In this document: positions 7,608 through 13,077 of the stretch, one piece after another | How the letters are laid out: the number at the start of each line of letters is the position of its first letter | Position numbering within the stretch: position 1 is the first letter of the stretch | NCBI GenBank assembly: GCA_965371945.1 | Contig: CBDVAK010000074.1 | Span: 1 to 13,274, forward strand | Direction: 5' to 3' | From: CBDVAK01 sp965371945 | GTDB lineage: Bacteria > Pseudomonadota > Gammaproteobacteria > Competibacterales > JAHEDQ01 | DNA: 13,274 nucleotides | Translations under genes and position numbers: made by a program | The notes under the pieces: generated by a model | Seen by the model: only the letters and a program-made list of their open reading frames with translations | Database searches by the model: none | What the model was told of the DNA's origin: nothing

Positions 7608-7632
7608 CAATCACGATACGCTCAACCATATT
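7604..7632 (+). promoter_or_regulatory. Promoter of the riboswitch-cbtB-cbtA transcript
   Basis: A perfect -35 TTGACA (7604-7609) overlaps the cobB stop codon (TGA, 7605-7607). After a 17-bp spacer comes CATATT (7627-7632, 4 of 6 consensus). Initiation would fall near 7639, just where the riboswitch sequence begins. This gives cbtBA its own promoter, separate from cobB. Confidence 0.65.
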
Positions 7633-7639
7633 TTGGCTG

Positions 7640-7830
7640 GATTGCAGGCGCTCCCGGGTCGACAGCCCGGAGCTAAACGGGAATTCGGTGCGCGGTTCGA
7701 CCGCAATGCCGAAGCTGCCCCCGCAACGGTAAGCGAACAAACGAACCGGTGGTCCACTGTGAGTACATCACGGGAAGGCGGTTCACCCGGCCAGGTCCGG
7801 GTTCGCAAGCCCGGAGACCGGCCTGTGACA
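7640..7830 (+). promoter_or_regulatory. Cobalamin (adenosylcobalamin-type) riboswitch
   Basis: The leader of cbtB carries the conserved B12-element blocks in order: AAACGGGAATTCGGTGCG (about 7675-7692), the B12 box GCTGCCCCCGCAACGGTAAG (7714-7733), CACTGTGAGTACATCACGGGAAGGC (described in parts, 7755-7779), and GCCCGGAGACCGGCCTG (about 7808-7824). TTCGG (7684-7688) pairs with CCGAA (7709-7713) and encloses an added GCGGT-TCG-ACCGC hairpin. Riboswitches of this family bind cobalamin and lower expression of B12 synthesis or transport genes. Here it precedes the cobalt transporter cbtBA, a known association. Ends are approximate. Confidence 0.92.
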
Positions 7831-7848
7831 AACAGCCCGAACGATGAG

Positions 7849-7952
7849 GATTGCGGAGGGCAATCACGGGTGACACCGGCGGGCGCTACGGCGACCCACC
7901 ACTGTCTCCTCCGCAATCAAGCAAAATGGCCTCGAATACGAGGCCGGGGGAG
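7849..7952 (+). promoter_or_regulatory. Probable riboswitch expression platform and cbtB ribosome binding site
   Basis: Two hairpins separate the aptamer from cbtB. GATTGCGGAGG (7849-7859) pairs perfectly over 11 bp with CCTCCGCAATC (7908-7918) across a 48-nt loop. Then GGCCTCG-AATA-CGAGGCC (7928-7945) ends directly against the ribosome binding site GGGGGAG (7946-7952). Neither stem has a following U-tract, so control is more likely at translation than termination. CCTC segments within these stems could also pair with the G-rich ribosome binding site. The mechanism is inferred. Confidence 0.55.
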
Positions 7953-7957
7953 TATTC

Positions 7958-8140
7958 ATGACTGACACGACCGCCAACAATACCCGCGTTCAACCCATTG
8001 CCACCAGCAGCCGTCTGCTCGCCGCCATCGGCGCCGCCATGCTCGGGCTGGTGATTCTGTATGGTGCCGGTTTCGCACCGCACCTGGCCCACAACGTGGG
8101 CCACGACGCCCGCCACTCCGCCGCCTTTCCCTGCCACTAG
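7958..8140 (+). CDS. cbtB: CbtB, small subunit of predicted cobalt transporter
   Basis: CbtB is a one-helix membrane protein found with CbtA behind cobalamin riboswitches and predicted to take part in cobalt uptake for B12 synthesis. The 60-residue product has a hydrophilic N-terminus, one membrane segment at about 20-40 (LLAAIGAAMLGLVILYGAGF), and a family-typical His-rich tail HLAHNVGHDARHSAAFPCH, with His at 42, 45, 49, 53 and 60. These could bind metal. The ATG has GGGGGAG 5 bp upstream, beside a hairpin of the riboswitch leader. cbtA follows after 9 bp. Confidence 0.93.
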   Translation: MTDTTANNTRVQPIATSSRLLAAIGAAMLGLVILYGAGFAPHLAHNVGHDARHSAAFPCH

Positions 8141-8149
8141 GGAGTTGCC

Positions 8150-8890
8150 ATGTTCCGGCGTATCGTGCTGTCAGCCTGTATCGGCGGGCTGTTGGCAGGG
8201 CTGGTGCTGACCGGTCTGCAGATGCTGCAGGTGGTGCCCATCATCCTCGAGGCCGAAACTTTCGAAGGCAGTGGGATGGCCGCGGACGGCCACGGGCATG
8301 CGCACGGCACGCAGGCCGGGGAGGCAGAACACGCGCCCAGGCTGCTGGATCGCATCCGCGCCGGTGTGGCTTCCTTCCACGCCACGGAGGCTGAATGGGC
8401 ACCGCGGGACGGACTACAACGCACGCTTTATTCGGCACTCGCCAACATCGTCATCGGTATCGGTTTCGGACTGCTGCTGGGTGCTGCCTATTCGCTGCGC
8501 AAACGCATCGACCCGGCCCAGGGGGTGCTGTGGGGACTAGCCGGCTTTGCAGTATTCTTTGTACTGCCGTCAATCGGTCTGCACCCCGAGATCCCCGGCG
8601 ACATGGCAGCGCCACTGGTCGACCGGCAGGCTTGGTGGCTGCTGACCGTGGTGTGTTCGGCGAGCGGACTCGCGCTGGTGTTTTTACGCCAGGAGTGGAG
8701 TTGGAAGATTGGTGGGCTGGCGTTACTACTGGTGCCGCACGTGATTGGCGCACCGCATCCGGAAATGGTCGGCGGCACCGCGCCACGTGAACTGGCGTCC
8801 TCCTTTGTATGGGCCACCGCGCTGGTCAACGGCGTGTTCTGGGTGGTGCTGGGCTGGCTGACCGCGCTGAGCTTTCGCAAGCTGCGCTGA
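8150..8890 (+). CDS. cbtA: CbtA, membrane subunit of predicted cobalt transporter
   Basis: CbtA is the multi-helix integral membrane partner of CbtB, predicted as a cobalt transporter from its link to B12 riboswitches. The 246-residue protein has about six hydrophobic segments: roughly 5-25, 93-114, 124-143, 161-179, 187-201 and 216-240. A His-rich loop at 48-61 (HGHAHGTQAGEAEH) lies between the first two and could collect metal. The family-typical LHPEIPG (144-150) and PHVIGAPHPE (196-205) carry further conserved His and Pro residues. The ATG is preceded by GGGAG 6-7 bp away. Two-gene operon with cbtB under riboswitch control. It ends 15 bp from the convergent end of rnr, with no terminator visible between. 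Confidence 0.92.
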   Translation: MFRRIVLSACIGGLLAGLVLTGLQMLQVVPIILEAETFEGSGMAADGHGHAHGTQAGEAEHAPRLLDRIRAGVASFHATEAEWAPRDGLQRTLYSALANIVIGIGFGLLLGAAYSLRKRIDPAQGVLWGLAGFAVFFVLPSIGLHPEIPGDMAAPLVDRQAWWLLTVVCSASGLALVFLRQEWSWKIGGLALLLVPHVIGAPHPEMVGGTAPRELASSFVWATALVNGVFWVVLGWLTALSFRKLR

Positions 8891-8905
8891 ACTCAAGCTG
8901 AATCC

Positions 8906-11152
8906 TCAGCGCCTGCGCGTCTTGCGCCGGCTGCGGCCCTTACGCACCGTCTTGTCTTTACCGCCGGGCTCTGAGGCCGGCTCGAAGTCGATCTTGCGAT
9001 CATCGAGATTGACCCTTACCACCCGCACCCGGATCGCATCTCCCAGGCGGTAGGTACGGCCGCTGCGCTCGCCGCGCATGCGACGACCGGCAGGATCGAA
9101 ATGATAGTAGTCACTTTCCAGCGCGGTGACATGTACCAGTCCCTCGACGTAGACCTCGCGTAGTTCGACGAACAATCCAAACGAAGTCACAGAATTGATG
9201 ACCCCGTCGAACTCCTCACCCACCTTGTCGAGCATGTATTCGCATTTGAGCCATTCAATGGCATCCCACACCGCCTCGTCAGCATTGCGCTCGGCGAACG
9301 AACAGTGTTCACCCAGCGACTCCATGTCACGAGTACTGTAGTAGAAGTTCTCGGCAGTGCGAGTACGCACCAGGTGCCGAATAGCGCGATGTACCAGCAG
9401 ATCCGGGTAACGCCGGATCGGTGAGGTGAAGTGGGTATACGCCGGCAACGACAGTCCGAAATGACCTTCATTGACGGGGGCATAAACCGCGCGGGACAGC
9501 GAACGCAGCAGCACGGTCTGGATCAGATGCAGGTCAGGACGCTCCTGTACCCTGCGCAACAGCGCCGCATAGTCAGAGGGCCTGGGCTTGTCGCCACCAC
9601 CCAACGACAGCGCCAGTTCACCCAGGAAGGTACGCAGATCCTCGAGCCGGCTCACCGTTGGCCCGTCGTGAACACGGTAGAGGGCGGGAATCCGGTTGCG
9701 TTCCAGAAACCGTGCCGTGGCAACGTTGGCGGCGATCATGCATTCTTCGATCAGCATGTGCGCATCGTTGCGCTCGCTGGGTACAATGCGTTCGATCTTG
9801 CGGTCGGCGCCGTACTCGATCACTGTTTCCTGAGTCTCGAAATCGATGCTGCCGCGCTGGTCGCGTGCCCCACGCAACACGCCATACAAGGTGTGCAGAT
9901 TCTCCAGGTGTGGCAGCAGGGTCGCAAACTGCTTGCGCAGGCCCTGATCCCGCTCCACCAGGATCCCCGCAACCGTGTCGTAGGTGAGCCGCGCGTGCGA
10001 GCGCATCACTCCTTCCAGAAAACGCGAGCGAACGATCTTGCCCTGATCATCGATGGTCATGTCGCAAGCCAGACAGAGCCGGTCTACGTCCGGGTTGAGC
10101 GAGCACAGACCGTTGGACAACACCTCCGGCAACATCGGCACTACGCGGTCGGGAAAATAAACTGAGGTGGCGCGCGCCCGGGCCTCCTCATCCAAAGCGG
10201 TACCCGACTCGACATAGGCCGACACGTCCGCAATAGCGACCAACAACCGCCAGTTACGGCCGCGGCGCTCACAGAACACGGCGTCATCGAAATCCCGGGC
10301 AGTGACGCCGTCGATGGTGACCAGGGGAATCTCCCGTAGATCCACACGGTCACGCTTGGCGGTCTCCGGAACCTCCTCGCCCAAACCAGCGGTTTCGGCG
10401 AGCAGCGCCTCGGGCCACTCGGTACGGATATCGTGAGCACGCAGCGCGATCTCAACCTCCATTCCCGGCGCCAGATGATCGCCCAGCACGCTGATAACCT
10501 GGCCCACCGGCCCCTGACGCCGGGTCGGCTGTTCGATGATCTCCGCGGACACGATCTGGCCGTCCACCGCGCCACCCCAGTCCTCATGAGGGATGGTGAT
10601 GGCTTGCGAGATACGGCGATTGTCGGCCACTACCTGCGCCACACCGTGGGACTCCGAGAATCGCCCCACCACAGTCGAAGTATTGCGCTCCAGCACCTCG
10701 ACCACCGCCGCCTCACGTCGGCCACGCCGGTCGATACCCGCCACCCGTGCCAACACGCGGTCACCGTGGAGTACCGGGCGCATCTCCCAGGCGGACAGGA
10801 ACAAGTCATCGCCGCCTTGGTCCGCCACCAGAAAGCCGTAGCCTTCGGGATGTCCCACCACTCGACCGGCGATAAGATCCATCTTGCGGATCACACCAAA
10901 CTCGCCGCGCCGGTTGCGCGCCAACTGTCCATCGCGAACCATGGCCTTGAGCCGCCGCCACACCGCTTCGACCTGGTCTTCCCGCTCGATCCCCAGCTCC
11001 GCGCAAACATCATCGCCACGCATCGGTCGGTCCATACCGCCGAGCACCTCCAGCAGATACTCGCGGCTGGGCGCGGGATCACCGTACTTCTCCGCCTCGC
11101 GACGGTAGAACGGATCCTTCTTGCGCCAGTTGCGCGCGGGGGATTTCTTCAT
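8906..11152 (-). CDS. rnr: Ribonuclease R (3'-5' exoribonuclease)
   Basis: RNase R is a processive 3'-5' exoribonuclease of the RNB family that degrades structured RNA, acts in rRNA quality control and works with tmRNA. The 748-residue product shows an N-terminal winged-helix region (about 25-90, PSREYLLEVLGGMDRPM), cold-shock domains (about 95-255, with VVGHPEGYGFLV), then the RNB core. Its catalytic acidic cluster TIDGVTARDFDDAV holds Asp281, 287, 289 and 290, and YTHFTSPIRRYPDLLVHR lies at 573-590. An S1 domain follows (about 645-728, FDGVINSVTSFGLFVEL), then a basic tail ending RKGRSRRKTRRR. The ATG at 11152 (MKKSPARNWRKKDPFY) is chosen; the frame is open to 11323 but that part is not family-like and crosses the divergent tRNA promoter. 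Only a weak ribosome binding site is visible. Confidence 0.95.
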   Translation of the reverse strand: MKKSPARNWRKKDPFYRREAEKYGDPAPSREYLLEVLGGMDRPMRGDDVCAELGIEREDQVEAVWRRLKAMVRDGQLARNRRGEFGVIRKMDLIAGRVVGHPEGYGFLVADQGGDDLFLSAWEMRPVLHGDRVLARVAGIDRRGRREAAVVEVLERNTSTVVGRFSESHGVAQVVADNRRISQAITIPHEDWGGAVDGQIVSAEIIEQPTRRQGPVGQVISVLGDHLAPGMEVEIALRAHDIRTEWPEALLAETAGLGEEVPETAKRDRVDLREIPLVTIDGVTARDFDDAVFCERRGRNWRLLVAIADVSAYVESGTALDEEARARATSVYFPDRVVPMLPEVLSNGLCSLNPDVDRLCLACDMTIDDQGKIVRSRFLEGVMRSHARLTYDTVAGILVERDQGLRKQFATLLPHLENLHTLYGVLRGARDQRGSIDFETQETVIEYGADRKIERIVPSERNDAHMLIEECMIAANVATARFLERNRIPALYRVHDGPTVSRLEDLRTFLGELALSLGGGDKPRPSDYAALLRRVQERPDLHLIQTVLLRSLSRAVYAPVNEGHFGLSLPAYTHFTSPIRRYPDLLVHRAIRHLVRTRTAENFYYSTRDMESLGEHCSFAERNADEAVWDAIEWLKCEYMLDKVGEEFDGVINSVTSFGLFVELREVYVEGLVHVTALESDYYHFDPAGRRMRGERSGRTYRLGDAIRVRVVRVNLDDRKIDFEPASEPGGKDKTVRKGRSRRKTRRR

Positions 11153-11253
11153 GGGTACAACCGCATAGGATACGCCGCGGCCCGGTGCCACGGCCAAAGC
11201 GCGAACCTTACAGCCCAGGCTGCCAGGCCACAAGCGAAGCCTGACGTCGTGGT

Positions 11254-11282
11254 TTGACAGTACCGGAGGCCGACTGTATATT
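11254..11282 (+). promoter_or_regulatory. Promoter of tRNA-Leu
   Basis: A perfect -35 TTGACA (11254-11259), a 17-bp spacer and a -10 TATATT (11277-11282) point to the tRNA gene. The GC-rich stretch CGCGACCC just downstream resembles the discriminator of stable-RNA promoters under stringent control. The tRNA begins about 37 nt past the likely start. Confidence 0.8.
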
Positions 11283-11325
11283 CGCGACCCTGCTCCGGTG
11301 GCATCCGCCTGCCGCCGGGTCATGT

Positions 11326-11413
11326 GCCGAGGTGGCGGAATTTGGTAGACGCGCTAGCTTCAGGTGTTAGTTGGGGTAACCCAGTGGAGGTTCAAGTCCT
11401 CTCCTCGGCACCA
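11326..11413 (+). tRNA. tRNA-Leu (anticodon CAG)
   Basis: This is an 88-nt class II tRNA with encoded CCA. Acceptor GCCGAGG (11326-11332) pairs with CCTCGGC (11403-11409). The anticodon arm CTAGC-TTCAGGT-GTTAG gives anticodon CAG, reading CUG leucine codons. A long variable arm (TTGGGGTAACCCA) is typical of tRNA-Leu. The T-arm is GGAGG-TTCAAGT-CCTCT; its last 24 nt plus CCA are repeated at 12857-12883. The gene is complete and should be functional. It is divergent from rnr and followed by an intrinsic terminator. Confidence 0.97.
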
Positions 11414-11607
11414 AACCGAAAGACCATCACAGACTACCAGCAGTGATGGACGGCCCTGTTTTTACAGGGCTTTTTTGTGTCCGCACGTTGGTTTCACTGC
11501 CTCTTGTTGTACACTGTAGCCTCAACAATAGAGCGCGCCCCGGTTACTTTTGCGCAAAGCGCGTACACACAGGTTTCATGATTCGATCAGAATCACATCT
11601 CGTCAGC
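11387..11607 (+). repeat. 221-bp direct repeat, left copy (starts in tRNA-Leu 3' end)
   Basis: This segment aligns without gaps to 12857-13077, offset by exactly 1470 bp, with 23 mismatches by hand count (about 90% identity). It begins at GAGGTTCAAG in the T-arm, includes CCA and the terminator, and ends at CGTCAGC, where the copies diverge abruptly. A palindrome TGATTC-GATCA-GAATCA (11579-11595) lies 12 bp before that end and is identical in both copies. The layout resembles the left attachment site of a tRNA-integrating element, but is far longer than a usual att core. Confidence 0.93.
11453..11476 (+). terminator. Intrinsic terminator of tRNA-Leu
   Basis: A perfect 7-bp stem GCCCTGT (11453-11459) and ACAGGGC (11464-11470) with a TTTT loop is followed by six T residues. 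It ends the tRNA-Leu transcript about 40 nt past CCA. Confidence 0.9.
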
Positions 11608-11839
11608 GAAAACAGGTACTTGCGGCCCTACCTGTCGAACCCGGGAGGCCCATAGGTCGTCAGCAAAGTGGTGGCCCCAGCAGTAGACGGGCGCTCTGCC
11701 TGGTATTTCGACCGCGCAGGTGTAACAGCTATGTGACCCCGGATCAGCCGCTATCAATCCCCCCATAGGAAATCCTGAAACTATCAATCAATGGAACCTG
11801 AGAAACACGACATGCCCTGACAACTACCGTCTGACACAC
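11608..11839. other. Non-coding left part of the islet, no gene recognised
   Basis: Between the left repeat and the prlF promoter no coding frame is convincing. Two small features are visible. An inverted repeat ACAGGTA (11612-11618) and TACCTGT (11629-11635) starts 5 bp after the repeat ends. A second GTCGTCAGC-like copy of the repeat-edge sequence lies near 11658-11665. CTATCAATC occurs twice (about 11750 and 11779). The stretch might be decayed mobile-element DNA, but no family was recognised. Confidence 0.4.
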
Positions 11840-11868
11840 TTGACATGGTAATGCATTTGCATTACTTT
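11840..11868 (+). promoter_or_regulatory. prlF-yhaV promoter with palindromic operator
   Basis: TTGACA (11840-11845) and TACTTT (11863-11868) are separated by 17 bp. The spacer and -10 contain a perfect inverted repeat, GTAATGCA (11848-11855) and TGCATTAC (11858-11865), with a 2-bp centre. The half-site GGTAAT recurs at 11877-11882, 30 bp after the first (11847). PrlF-type antitoxins repress their own operon, so this is the probable operator. Binding there would cover the promoter. Confidence 0.65.
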
Positions 11869-11914
11869 TCAATGTAGGTAATCAGTACTATTTTTGGGTA
11901 TTTTTGGGGTCACA

Positions 11915-12253
11915 ATGACCACAACACTGACTGTGGAATCAACTCTCACCGACCGCTATCAGACCACGGTGCCTGAATCTGTGCGCCGCGCCCTGCATCT
12001 CGGCAAACGCGATAAAATCCGCTTCACTCTTCAATCGGATGGAAAGATCGTATTGTCCCGCGCCGACAACTCTGAAGTTGACCCGGTTCTCCGGCAGTTT
12101 CTGGGTTTTCTCGCCAAAGATATCGCCGAGCACCCTCAACATGTACATGCACTGGGTACCGATCTGGTCAGACGTGTGCAATCACTGGTTGGCAATGTTG
12201 AAATTGACCTCGACGCACCACTCCCTGATGACGGTCAGGATGAGGAAGACTAA
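11915..12253 (+). CDS. prlF: Type II antitoxin PrlF (SohA), AbrB-fold
   Basis: PrlF is the antitoxin of the PrlF-YhaV pair: it binds and neutralises the YhaV ribonuclease and represses the operon. From the ATG at 11915 the product has 112 residues, close to the 111 of E. coli. A SpoVT-AbrB domain fills residues about 6-48 (STLTDRYQTTVPESVRRAL, then KIRFTLQSDGKIVLSRA). The family-typical VLRQFLGFLAKDIAEHPQ follows at 58-75, and the C-terminus is very acidic (DGQDEED). An in-frame TTG at 11894 would add seven residues, but the ATG matches family length. Two bases separate its stop from the toxin start. Base composition is visibly richer in A+T than the yra or rnr genes, suggesting transfer. Confidence 0.92.
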   Translation: MTTTLTVESTLTDRYQTTVPESVRRALHLGKRDKIRFTLQSDGKIVLSRADNSEVDPVLRQFLGFLAKDIAEHPQHVHALGTDLVRRVQSLVGNVEIDLDAPLPDDGQDEED

Positions 12254-12255
12254 GT

Positions 12256-12765
12256 TTGGCTGCCGGAGAACCCCTGGTCATCAATGGCTGGACCATCTTC
12301 GCCCACTCCCTTTTCCTTGAGCAGTTGGAAGCCCTCCTGCATAAGGTAGAGCGCCTGCGCCGAAAAGACCCGAAAGGCTACACCAAGAAGAACGCTACCA
12401 AACAACTTGCTGCGATCTCCAAACTGGCGTTCGGGATCATACCCCAGGACCCGGCCCAGGCGGATTATCGTCAGGGTTCCACTTTGGGTAACGAGCACAA
12501 GCACTGGTTCCGCGCTAAGTTCTTCCAGCAGTACCGGCTGTTTTTCCGTTACCATCAGCAGAGCAAGATCATTGTCTATGCGTGGGTCAACGATGACAAT
12601 ACCAAGCGTGCGTATGGAAGTAGTACAGATGCCTATCGTATTTTTCGCCGTATGATCGAGAGTGGTCACCCGCCTGATGATTGGAAAACTCTGTTGAAAG
12701 AAGCCAAGCAGGAAAGCAAACGGCTTCAAGACGCACTGGAAAAATCCGCTGAGGCTCCACGCTGA
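12256..12765 (+). CDS. yhaV: Type II toxin YhaV, RelE-like ribonuclease
   Basis: YhaV is a RelE-superfamily ribonuclease toxin that cuts RNA and halts growth unless held by PrlF. The 169-residue product matches the family through INGWTIFAHSLFLEQLEAL (9-27), KDPKGYTKKNATKQLAAI (37-54), YRLFFRYH (92-99), AWVNDDNTKRAYGSSTDAY (108-126) and GHPPDDW (136-142). It is somewhat longer than E. coli YhaV (154 as recalled) because of a Lys/Glu-rich tail. The start is a TTG at 12256, two bases after the prlF stop, with GAGGA 9 bp upstream inside the prlF end. A weak start may keep toxin below antitoxin. No residue loss that would mark it inactive was seen. The terminator in the right repeat (12923-12946) is the first one downstream. 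Confidence 0.92.
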   Translation: MAAGEPLVINGWTIFAHSLFLEQLEALLHKVERLRRKDPKGYTKKNATKQLAAISKLAFGIIPQDPAQADYRQGSTLGNEHKHWFRAKFFQQYRLFFRYHQQSKIIVYAWVNDDNTKRAYGSSTDAYRIFRRMIESGHPPDDWKTLLKEAKQESKRLQDALEKSAEAPR

Positions 12766-12856
12766 TTTAGTCGATAGGCATCAGCTTATTGGAGCGTAGA
12801 AATGCACGAAAATCGTAGCTCACCTTTTTTCACAGTTGTTTTCCGGAGTTCTTTAT

Positions 12857-13077
12857 GAGGTTCAAGTTCTCTCCCCGGCACCAGATCGAAAAACCATCAC
12901 AGACTACCAGAAATGATGATCGGCCCTGTTTTTACAGGGCCTTTTTGTATCCACATGTTGGTTTCACTGTCTCTTGTTGTCCACTGTAGTCCCGACAATA
13001 GAGCGCGTTCCGGTTACTTTTTCGCAACGCGCGTACACACAGGATTCATGATTCGATCAGAATCACATCTCGTCAGC
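12857..13077 (+). repeat. 221-bp direct repeat, right copy, with tRNA-Leu 3' fragment
   Basis: This is the right-hand partner of 11387-11607. It opens with a 27-nt remnant of tRNA-Leu (12857-12883) ending CCCCGGCACCA; no acceptor 5' half, D-arm or anticodon arm precedes it, so it is not a tRNA gene. The terminator and the 130 bp beyond are retained. Mismatches are scattered, not clustered. It could be the chromosomal remnant displaced when the islet inserted (attR-like). Confidence 0.92.
12923..12946 (+). terminator. Duplicate terminator, probable end of prlF-yhaV transcript
   Basis: The same 7-bp stem as in the left repeat, GCCCTGT (12923-12929) and ACAGGGC (12934-12940), is followed by CTTTTT. 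The first base of the T-run is changed, so it may be slightly weaker. It is the first intrinsic terminator downstream of yhaV. Confidence 0.8.

Noticed and set aside
7210..7965. 251-codon plus-strand frame across the cobB end, riboswitch and cbtB start
   Set aside because: It overlaps cobB in another frame and crosses a structured riboswitch; the translation is not protein-like.
9431..11257. Long plus-strand open frames opposite rnr (244 and 274 codons)
   Set aside because: They are antisense to a clear RNase R gene in GC-rich DNA, have composition of shadow frames and no recognisable motifs.
11504..11528. TTGTTG/CAACAA stem kept in the right repeat by a G-T wobble, as evidence for a conserved RNA
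   Set aside because: A single compatible change in a 6-bp stem with a 13-nt loop is too little to claim RNA selection.
11593..11787. Minus-strand 64-codon frame ending in the left repeat
   Set aside because: It shares only the repeat-encoded end with the right-edge frame, and the rest is not protein-like.
12857..12883. Second tRNA-Leu gene
   Set aside because: Only the 3' 27 nt are present; nothing upstream matches the rest of the tRNA.
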